A stretch of 5,249 bases of DNA from Actinomycetota bacterium (lineage in GTDB: Bacteria > Actinomycetota > Acidimicrobiia > Acidimicrobiales > AC-25), in the NCBI GenBank assembly GCA_005888395.1, contig VAXF01000137.1, positions 1-5,249 on the forward strand, given 5' to 3'. Both the position numbers and the translations under genes were made by a program. The notes under the pieces are model-generated. The model was not told where the DNA came from and ran no database searches. It was given only the letters and a program-made list of their open reading frames with translations. Within the stretch, counting starts at the first letter, position 1, and each line of letters begins with the position of its first letter. Positions 1-5,249 of this stretch are shown here, piece after piece.

Positions 1-13
1 CGGTGGGGTTCAT
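1..13 (-). CDS. rplS: Start of a gene, probably ribosomal protein L19 (partial)
   Basis: Only an ATG and three further codons, reading Met-Asn-Pro-Thr, are inside the window; the rest lies beyond the left edge. The start is supported by a strong Shine-Dalgarno sequence GAGGAG ten bases upstream on the minus strand. The identity is inferred from gene order: trmD is very commonly followed by rplS, and actinobacterial L19 proteins can begin with a similar Met-Asn-Thr sequence. L19 is a 50S protein at the subunit interface. Four residues cannot prove the family. A different downstream gene such as a signal peptidase or ribonuclease HII would also be possible. Confidence 0.5.
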
Positions 14-23
14 GGCGCGAGAG

Positions 24-29
24 CTCCTC
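24..29 (-). promoter_or_regulatory. Ribosome binding site of the gene after trmD
   Basis: The minus strand reads GAGGAG, followed by a ten-base spacer and ATG. It is one of the two strongest Shine-Dalgarno matches in the window. It indicates that the downstream gene initiates independently of trmD, as expected for a ribosomal protein made in larger amounts than a tRNA methyltransferase. Confidence 0.6.
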
Positions 30-38
30 GGGACGCTG

Positions 39-55
39 CCGGGGGAAGCCCCAGG
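39..55 (-). repeat. Small GC-rich hairpin between trmD and the next gene
   Basis: This inverted repeat lies in the 46-base trmD-to-rplS gap, the only intergenic space longer than 12 bases in the window. Four G-C pairs (42-45 with 49-52) close a three-base loop. After one mismatch (41/53) two more G-C pairs follow (39-40 with 54-55). On the transcribed strand no U-run follows, so it does not look like a standard intrinsic terminator. It could protect an mRNA 3' end, mark a processing point, or be chance in GC-rich DNA. Confidence 0.35.
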
Positions 56-59
56 ATAG

Positions 60-782
60 TCAGACGAGGCCGAACTCCTCCAGCAGCGCCCGATCGGCGG
101 TCGTGAGGCCGCCGCGCGCCTCGACCAGGTCGGGCCGCTGCGCCACCGTGCGGGCCAGCGCCTGCGCGCGCCGCCAGCGGGCGATGCGGCCGTGGTCGCC
201 CGAGCGCAGCACCTCCGGCACCTCCCAGCCCCTGAAGTCGGCCGGCCGGGTGTAGTGCGGGTACTCGAGCAGGCCGTCGGCGAACGACTCCTCCTCCGTC
301 GAGGCCTCATTGCCCATCACGCCGGGCATCAGCCGGGCCACGGCCTCGATCACCACCATCGCCGCCACCTCGCCGCCGGCGAGGACGTAGTCGCCCACCG
401 ACAGCTCGTCGTCGACGAGGTGCTCCCGCACCCGCTCGTCGACTCCCTCGTAGCGGCCGCACAGCAGCGAGAACGCGCCGGCCGCCGCGAGGTCGCGCGC
501 ACGGGCCTGGTCGAACCGGCGACCTGCCGGCCCGAGCAGCAGCAGCGGACGCGGCGGCTCGACCGCCTCGACCGCCGTGAACACCGGCTCGGGCGCGAGC
601 ACCATCCCCGCACCCCCGCCGAACGGCGCGTCGTCGACCGAGCGGTGCGGGTCGCCGGCCCACCGCCGCAGGTCGTGCACGCGCACGTCGACCAGTCCGG
701 CGGCGCGCGCCTTGCCGAGCAGGCTGTGCCCGCAGAACCCCTCGACCATGTCGGGGAAGATCGTGAACACGTCGATCCTCAT
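60..782 (-). CDS. trmD: tRNA (guanine-N1)-methyltransferase TrmD
   Basis: This SPOUT-family enzyme transfers a methyl group from S-adenosylmethionine to N1 of G37 in tRNAs with G36, which prevents +1 frameshifting. At 240 residues it has the usual family length. Visible family motifs are the N-terminal MRIDVFTIFPDM, DDAPFGGGAGMV (50-61), the knot and SAM-binding stretch LCGRYEGVDERV (107-118), SVGDYVLAGGE (128-138), PGVMGN (153-158), SFADGLLEYPHYTRP (166-180) and a C-terminal SGDHGRIARWR tRNA-binding region. Asp169 falls where the catalytic base of bacterial TrmD is placed. The frame stays open upstream to 983, but that part is Arg/Pro-rich shadow of rimM. The ATG at 782 begins the conserved MRIDVFTIFP. 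Its ATG shares one base with the rimM stop (TGATG), and GAGG lies four bases upstream, so translation is probably coupled to rimM. Confidence 0.97.
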   Translation of the reverse strand: MRIDVFTIFPDMVEGFCGHSLLGKARAAGLVDVRVHDLRRWAGDPHRSVDDAPFGGGAGMVLAPEPVFTAVEAVEPPRPLLLLGPAGRRFDQARARDLAAAGAFSLLCGRYEGVDERVREHLVDDELSVGDYVLAGGEVAAMVVIEAVARLMPGVMGNEASTEEESFADGLLEYPHYTRPADFRGWEVPEVLRSGDHGRIARWRRAQALARTVAQRPDLVEARGGLTTADRALLEEFGLV

Positions 783-1243
783 CAGGCCTCGTCGAGCAGG
801 CCGTCGGGTGGGTCGACGACGATGCGGCCCGGCTCGTGCTCGACCACGAAGGTGAGCGGCACCAACCGGCCGTCGTCGAGCACCAGCAGGTCGCTCGCCG
901 GGTTGGCCTGCACCTCGCGCACCCGGCCGTGGGTGCGGCCGGCGCGGTCGACGACCTCGGCCCCCGTGAGCTCGTGCACCCACAGCGCGTCGGGGTCGGC
1001 GATCGGCTCGGCCCGCAGCACCACCCCGCGCAGCCGGTCGGCCCCGCCCCGATCGGCGACGCCCTCGAAGACGACGATCCAGCGGGCCTGGTGGGGACGG
1101 GACGCCTCCACCCGCAGGTCGCCCCGGTCGGACGCCAGCACCGTCCCCGGCGCCAGCCGCTCGGTGCGGTTGGTCACCAGCTCGACCACGACCTCGCCCT
1201 TCAGCCCATGGGGCCGGACCACCCGCCCGACCTCCAGCAGCAA
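782..1243 (-). CDS. rimM: Ribosome maturation factor RimM
   Basis: RimM binds the 30S head, contacts S19 and helps late 16S rRNA maturation. With the chosen start it has 153 residues, close to the family norm. The N-terminal RimM barrel begins with EVGRVVRPHGLKGEVVVEL (4-22), containing the conserved Gly-x-x-x-x-x-His-Gly-x-x-Gly pattern. The C-terminal PRC-barrel starts near LWVHELTGAEV (87-97) and ends with the typical DPPDGLLDE (144-152). The start is a TTG at 1243, because an AGGG lies five bases upstream and the family motif begins at once after it. A GTG at 1288 would add 15 Ser/Thr-rich residues, overlap the KH gene by 38 bases and has no clear ribosome binding site. The 3' end overlaps the trmD start by one base. 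Confidence 0.95.
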   Translation of the reverse strand: MLLEVGRVVRPHGLKGEVVVELVTNRTERLAPGTVLASDRGDLRVEASRPHQARWIVVFEGVADRGGADRLRGVVLRAEPIADPDALWVHELTGAEVVDRAGRTHGRVREVQANPASDLLVLDDGRLVPLTFVVEHEPGRIVVDPPDGLLDEA

Positions 1244-1248
1244 AGCGG

Positions 1249-1252
1249 CCCT
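1249..1252 (-). promoter_or_regulatory. Ribosome binding site deciding the rimM start
   Basis: The minus strand reads TAGGGCCGCTTTG: the khpA stop TAG runs directly into AGGG, with five bases before a TTG codon. This favours the TTG at 1243 over the upstream GTG at 1288 as the rimM start and lets ribosomes finishing khpA reinitiate on rimM. The match is short, so confidence is moderate. Confidence 0.45.
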
Positions 1253-1562
1253 AGTCGACGATGTCGACGGCGGCGTCGATGCCGTCACGCGAGCCGGCGG
1301 CGCGCACGACGGCCCGGATCGCCTGGGCGACGCGACCCCGGCGGCCGATGACGCGGCCGAGGTCGTCGGGCGCCACGTGCAGCCGAAGCATCACACCGCC
1401 ACGGCGTTCCTCGGCCTCCACCACGACGGCGTCGGGCTCGTCGACGATCGCGCGGGCGATGTAGGCGAGCACGGCGCGGGCCGTGCCGCCCTCGACGCGG
1501 TTGCCGAAGTCGTCGTCGAGGTCGTCGTCGAGCTCGTCGAGGTCGTTGCCGCGATCGGTCAT
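1251..1562 (-). CDS. khpA: KH-domain RNA-binding protein, KhpA/YlqC type
   Basis: This small single-KH protein of 103 residues is the one encoded between rpsP and rimM in many Gram-positives. In Streptococcus and related bacteria KhpA binds RNA, pairs with KhpB/EloR and affects cell elongation and small-RNA biology. The KH domain spans about 29-103. Visible parts are the helix ARAVLAYIARAIVDEPDAV, the strand VMLRLHVAPDD, and the RNA-gripping loop Gly73-Arg-Arg-Gly76 inside VIGRRGRVAQAIR. Usual family members are about 75-80 residues. Here about 26 extra N-terminal residues are strongly acidic, with Leu/Phe at 8, 11, 15 and 19 separated by Asp runs. The ATG at 1562 overlaps the rpsP stop as ATGA, so translation is probably coupled; an internal start nearer the domain cannot be fully excluded. 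Confidence 0.92.
   Translation of the reverse strand: MTDRGNDLDELDDDLDDDFGNRVEGGTARAVLAYIARAIVDEPDAVVVEAEERRGGVMLRLHVAPDDLGRVIGRRGRVAQAIRAVVRAAGSRDGIDAAVDIVD
1507..1546 (-). repeat. Trinucleotide-rich low-complexity stretch in khpA
   Basis: The plus strand is a degenerate run of GTC, GAG and CTC triplets. On the coding strand it reads as GAC (Asp) codons broken by CTC, GAG and one TTC. It encodes the acidic N-terminal tail of the KH protein (about residues 6-19). All units keep the reading frame, so repeat expansion or contraction would change tail length without a frameshift. Confidence 0.6.
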
Positions 1563-1810
1563 GCGCTCTCGACGGCGCCCGAGATGCGCAGCAGCTTGGC
1601 CACCGTCTCGGTGGGCTGCGCGCCCTTGGCCAGCCAGGCCTTGGCTTTCTCGTTGTCGATCTTCACCACCGACGGCTCGGCACGCGGCTCGTAGGTGCCG
1701 AGGATCTCGATGAACCGACCGTTGCGCGGTGAACGGCTGTCGGCCGCGACCACGCGGTAGGTCGGCTGCTTGGGCTTCCCCATCCGCACCAGACGGAGCT
1801 TCACGGCCAT
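1559..1810 (-). CDS. rpsP: 30S ribosomal protein S16
   Basis: S16 binds 16S rRNA in the 5' and platform regions and is needed for 30S assembly. The 83-residue product begins MAVKLRLVRMGKPKQPTYRV, the family signature. It continues with AADSRSPRNGRFIEILGTYEP (22-42), then a lysine-containing helical part with AKAWLAKGAQPTETVAKLL (56-74). The length is the compact bacterial form; the long basic C-terminal tail of mycobacterial and streptomycete S16 is absent, which gives a hint about lineage. The ATG at 1810 has AAGGGGA seven bases upstream, and only 12 bases separate it from the ffh stop. The stop overlaps the khpA start as ATGA. Confidence 0.98.
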   Translation of the reverse strand: MAVKLRLVRMGKPKQPTYRVVAADSRSPRNGRFIEILGTYEPRAEPSVVKIDNEKAKAWLAKGAQPTETVAKLLRISGAVESA

Positions 1811-1817
1811 GTCGTCG

Positions 1818-1824
1818 TCCCCTT
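1818..1824 (-). promoter_or_regulatory. rpsP ribosome binding site overlapping the ffh stop
   Basis: The minus strand reads TAAGGGGA, seven further bases, then ATG of rpsP. The TAA stop of ffh (1825-1823) therefore supplies the first two bases of the Shine-Dalgarno stretch AAGGGGA. A ribosome terminating on ffh stands on the rpsP binding site, which suggests coupling between SRP54 and S16 synthesis. Confidence 0.6.
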
Positions 1825-3160
1825 ACCTCGTAAGGCCCGGCATCGTGGGTACGCCGCGCATGGCCTTCCGGCCCTTTGGCATCCTGCCGAACGTCTTCAT
1901 CATCTTCTGCACCTCTTTGAACTGCTTGAGCAGCTGGTTGACGTCGGTCGTCGTCATCCCGCTGCCCTTGGCGATCCGCAGGCGCCGGGAACCGTTGATG
2001 ATCGCCGGGTTGCGCCGCTCGTCGGGGGTCATGGAGCGGATGATCGCCTCGACCCGCGCGATCTCGCGATCGTCGATCTCGGCCTTCTTCAGCTCCTTCG
2101 GAATCCCCGGGAGCATACCGACGATGCCCTGGAGAGGCCCCATCTTCTTCACCTGCTGCATCTGCTCGAGGAAGTCCTCGAGCGTGAGCCGGCCCTCGGC
2201 GAGCTTGGCCGCGGCCTGCTCGGCGGCGTCGGCGTCGTAGGCCTCCTCGGCCTTCTCGATGAGCGTCATCACGTCGCCCATGCCGAGGATTCGCCCGGCC
2301 ATGCGGTCGGGATGGAACGTCTCGAAGTCGGCCAGCTTCTCGCCCACCGAGGCGAACGCGATCGGCCGCCCGATGACCTCCTTCACCGACAGCGCGGCGC
2401 CGCCGCGCGCGTCGCCGTCGAGCTTCGACAGGATGACGCCGTCGATCGCCACCGTGGCGTGGAACGACTCGGCCACGTTGACGGCGTCCTGGCCGGTCAT
2501 GGCGTCGACAACGAGGAAGGTGTAGTCGGGCTCGACGGCCGCGGAGATGCGCCGCATCTCGTCCATCAGCTCGCTGTCGACGTGCAGCCGCCCGGCGGTG
2601 TCGACCACCAGCACGTCGCGCCCGAGCCGGCGGGCCTCCTCCACGCTCTTGGTCGCGACCGTCTCCGGGTCACTGGCCTCGCTGAACACGGGAACGTCGA
2701 TCTGACCGCCCAGCACCCGCAGCTGCTCGACGGCGGCGGGGCGCTGAAGGTCGGCGCCGGCGAGAAGTGGGTTGCGGCCCTGCTGCTTGAACCAGCGGGC
2801 GAGCTTGGCCGCCGCCGTCGTCTTGCCGGAGCCCTGAAGACCCGCCATGAGCACGACCGTGGGCGGCCGCGAGGCATAGGTGATCTTGAGCGCCTCGCCG
2901 CCGAGGGTCTGCACGAGCTCGTCGTGCACGATCTTGATGACCTGCTGCGCCGGCGTGAGGCTCTTCGACAGGTCGGCGCCGACGCACTGCTCCTTGATGC
3001 GAGCGATGAGGCCCTTGACGACCTTGAAGTTGACGTCGGCCTCGAGCAGCGCGAGCCGGATCTCGCGCAGGACCTCGTCGACCTCGGGCTCGCCCATACG
3101 GCCGCGGCCTCGCAGGCGCGTGAAGATCGCGTCGAAGCGGTCGGAGAGGGCGTCGAACAT
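1823..3160 (-). CDS. ffh: Signal recognition particle protein Ffh (SRP54)
   Basis: Ffh binds 4.5S RNA and signal sequences of nascent membrane proteins and delivers ribosomes to FtsY. The product has 445 residues, the normal size. The N domain is about 1-90 and contains LREIRLALLEADVNF (31-45). The GTPase domain shows G1 GLQGSGKTT (107-115), G2 DLQRPAAVEQL (137-147), G3 DTAGR (187-191), G4 SKLDGDARGG (245-254) and the closing GEKLADFE (273-280). The M domain (about 300-445) has the RNA-binding RIAKGSGM (395-402) and a Met-rich end. The frame stays open to 3715, but the Arg/Pro-rich extension is shadow of the upstream gene; the ATG at 3160 gives the family N-terminus. It begins 11 bases after the upstream stop, with only a GGCGG-like binding site. 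Its RNA partner (ffs) is not in the window. Confidence 0.98.
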   Translation of the reverse strand: MFDALSDRFDAIFTRLRGRGRMGEPEVDEVLREIRLALLEADVNFKVVKGLIARIKEQCVGADLSKSLTPAQQVIKIVHDELVQTLGGEALKITYASRPPTVVLMAGLQGSGKTTAAAKLARWFKQQGRNPLLAGADLQRPAAVEQLRVLGGQIDVPVFSEASDPETVATKSVEEARRLGRDVLVVDTAGRLHVDSELMDEMRRISAAVEPDYTFLVVDAMTGQDAVNVAESFHATVAIDGVILSKLDGDARGGAALSVKEVIGRPIAFASVGEKLADFETFHPDRMAGRILGMGDVMTLIEKAEEAYDADAAEQAAAKLAEGRLTLEDFLEQMQQVKKMGPLQGIVGMLPGIPKELKKAEIDDREIARVEAIIRSMTPDERRNPAIINGSRRLRIAKGSGMTTTDVNQLLKQFKEVQKMMKTFGRMPKGRKAMRGVPTMPGLTR

Positions 3161-3171
3161 CCGCCGCCAGG

Positions 3172-4059
3172 CTACTTGGCGAGGTAGCGGGCCTCGACGG
3201 CGACGACGGGCACGACGCCGGCGGACGTGTCGAACAGGAAGGCGGGCACGAGCCGGCCGCGGCTCGCCAGCAGCACGAGGGTCGCCCGCGTGACGCGCGC
3301 CGCGGCCAGACCGTGGCGGGCGTGGAGGCGGCGGAGCGCGTCCTTCACGCCGACGAGTGGGTAACGGTCGAGCGCCACCGGTGCGCCGAGGTAGCCCTGC
3401 GCGTAGGCCACCTGCCGGTCGGCACCCACGACGACCGCGAGGTCGAGCCCGACGGTCGGGATCCCACCGGCGAGCGGCTCGATCCGCACGGTCGCCGGCA
3501 GGTCGGGCGGCTGGCGTACGTCGGTGCGGGCCACGGCGAGACCGGTGACCGCGGCCACGCGCCGGGCGACGCCGACCGCGTCGGCGGCGGTGGCACGCGC
3601 CGCGGTCGCGGTGAGCGGTTCGGGCTTCGGGCATACCTGCGCGCAGAACCGTCCGGACGGGCACGGCGTCGCCGGGCAGCCGATGACCTCGGGCGCGAGC
3701 CGGCCGAACCGCCACGGCAGGCCCGGGAAGTCGAACACACGCAGTTGCCGAGGCTCGCTGCCGACCGTCCAGCCGCCGGCGCCGTGATGCGCAGGGCCGT
3801 CGGCACCGAGGACGCTCGCCAGCAGCATGACGCGCGCCGCGTCGGCGCGGTCCGGCAGGCGGTAGACGCGGGCCCGCGTGGGGAGCACGAGGTGGGCGGG
3901 CACGCGTCCCGCCGGCGCGCGCGAGATCGCGGGCGCGGCCACCGGCAGGCGCGGCAGTGACGGACCGCCGCCGCCACCCGTGAAGGCGACGGCCGCGGCA
4001 CCGACGGCACCCACGACGAGTCCCCCGGCGATCGCGAGGGCGACGACCCGGTCGCGCAA
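3172..4059 (-). CDS. Membrane-anchored or exported protein of unknown function
   Basis: I do not recognise a named family. The 295-residue product has an N-terminus MRDR followed by a hydrophobic stretch of Val, Ala, Leu and Gly (5-26) and a Gly-rich linker (28-32), which suggests a signal anchor or signal peptide with the rest outside the membrane. A first alpha/beta-like part (about 62-120) contains GGWTVG. A Cys cluster follows: Cys128, 133, 139 and 143, probably disulfides if exported. A second alpha/beta-like part (about 150-235) contains GGIPTVGLDLAVVVG and GYLGAPVALDRYPL. A final part (236-295) ends in strands such as LVPAFLFDT. From memory the layout resembles actinobacterial anchored hypotheticals, perhaps PepSY-like, but this is unproven. 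The start is TTG at 4059, one base after the BON gene stop, without a visible Shine-Dalgarno sequence; coupling is likely. A GTG at 4014 would cut into the hydrophobic segment. Confidence 0.82.
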   Translation of the reverse strand: MRDRVVALAIAGGLVVGAVGAAAVAFTGGGGGPSLPRLPVAAPAISRAPAGRVPAHLVLPTRARVYRLPDRADAARVMLLASVLGADGPAHHGAGGWTVGSEPRQLRVFDFPGLPWRFGRLAPEVIGCPATPCPSGRFCAQVCPKPEPLTATAARATAADAVGVARRVAAVTGLAVARTDVRQPPDLPATVRIEPLAGGIPTVGLDLAVVVGADRQVAYAQGYLGAPVALDRYPLVGVKDALRRLHARHGLAAARVTRATLVLLASRGRLVPAFLFDTSAGVVPVVAVEARYLAK

Positions 4060-4060
4060 C

Positions 4061-4461
4061 TCAGGCGGGGGCGCCGACCTGGAGGGCGTCGACCAGGTCG
4101 TGCACGCCGGCGACGCCGGTGGCCACGCGCACGAGCTCGTCGCGCACCGCGGCGTCTGGCACCTGGCCGGTGAGCGTGACCCGCCCGCCCTCGGCGCTCA
4201 CCGTCGGCTGGGGCAGGTGCCACGTGCGGGGGTTGTGCGAGAGCTCGAGCCGCACGCGGCGGGCCACGTCGGTGTCGGAGCCGGCCCGCCGTCGTTCGAG
4301 CTCGCGGCGAAGCCGCTCGCGCAGCTCCGCGCCCCGCTCCGGGGCCAGCAGCATCCCGACCGCAGCCCCGACCGCCAGCGTGGCCACCCGCAGGAAGCCC
4401 ACGCGGCGCACGACGCCGAAGACGATCCGCACGGGGAGCAGCACCAGCCGCACGAGGAATC

Positions 4462-4465
<4 letters not shown>
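4061..4465 (-). CDS. Small membrane protein with YtxH-like anchor and BON domain
   Basis: The 134-residue product starts with an Arg-studded, probably amphipathic segment (2-23). A membrane helix (about 24-41) follows and runs into GMLLAPERGAELRERL (37-52), which looks like the Leu-Leu-Ala-Pro-x-x-Gly pattern of YtxH-type proteins. A strongly basic and acidic helix (43-75) leads to a BON domain (about 66-131), recognised by GRVTLTGQVPDAAVRDELV and GVAGVHDLVDALQV. BON domains occur in envelope and osmotic-stress proteins such as OsmY and are thought to bind phospholipid or other ligands. The role here is unknown. The ATG at 4465 overlaps the ftsY stop as ATGA and has a GGAGG ten bases upstream. 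The same frame stays open to 5059, but that part is an Arg-rich shadow of ftsY. The stop is one base from the next start. Confidence 0.85.

Positions 4466-5249
<784 letters not shown>

Noticed and set aside
39..55. Intrinsic terminator after trmD
   Set aside because: The stem is short with one mismatch and no U-run follows on the transcribed strand, so it is listed only as a hairpin.
783..983. A 67-residue N-terminal extension of TrmD
   Set aside because: It is the shadow of rimM; the conserved TrmD N-terminus starts exactly at the ATG at 782.
1244..1288. GTG at 1288 as the rimM start
   Set aside because: It adds 15 Ser/Thr-rich residues not typical of RimM, overlaps khpA by 38 bases and lacks a clear Shine-Dalgarno sequence. 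The TTG at 1243 fits better, though this is not certain.
192..1694. A 500-codon plus-strand open frame antisense to trmD, rimM, khpA and rpsP
   Set aside because: It is a shadow produced by GC-rich codon use on the minus strand. The product is rich in Arg, His and Ser, has no recognisable motif, and crosses four well-identified genes.
3161..3715. A 185-residue N-terminal extension of Ffh in the same frame
   Set aside because: Arg/Pro-rich translation of the neighbouring gene in another frame. Ffh families begin at the ATG at 3160, and the extension would overlap the unknown protein by over 500 bases.

Overview
The window is very GC-rich (roughly 70% by eye, not computed) and every supportable gene lies on the minus strand, so transcription runs from the right edge (5249) to the left edge (1). 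Tight packing, TTG starts next to ATG starts, and protein sequences typical of high-GC Gram-positives point to an actinobacterium. The short 83-residue ribosomal protein S16 lacks the long C-terminal tail known from Streptomyces and Mycobacterium. That fits a deeper actinobacterial lineage such as Acidimicrobiia, but the placement is an inference.

In transcription order the layout is: the C-terminal part of ftsY (SRP receptor GTPase, cut by the right edge); a small membrane protein with a YtxH-like anchor and a BON domain; a membrane-anchored or exported protein of unknown function with a four-cysteine cluster; ffh (SRP54 GTPase); rpsP (S16); a KH-domain RNA-binding protein (khpA/ylqC type) with an Asp-rich N-terminal extension; rimM; trmD; and, after a 46-base gap with a small hairpin, the first codons of a gene that is probably rplS (L19).

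Most junctions are overlaps or near-contacts: ATGA at ftsY/BON, one base at BON/unknown, 11 bases at unknown/ffh, 12 bases at ffh/rpsP, ATGA at rpsP/khpA, about 7 bases at khpA/rimM, and TGATG at rimM/trmD. This is what one long translationally coupled operon looks like. No promoter or convincing intrinsic terminator is visible.

The genes form two linked modules. FtsY and Ffh are the two GTPases of co-translational membrane targeting. S16, KhpA, RimM, TrmD and probably L19 serve 30S assembly, RNA binding, tRNA m1G37 methylation and the 50S subunit. This is the widely conserved ffh-rpsP-rimM-trmD-rplS neighbourhood and is mostly ordinary. The least explained part is 3172-4465, where two envelope-type genes sit between ftsY and ffh and appear to be translated in line with them. 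No RNA gene, mobile element, CRISPR array or defence system was seen.
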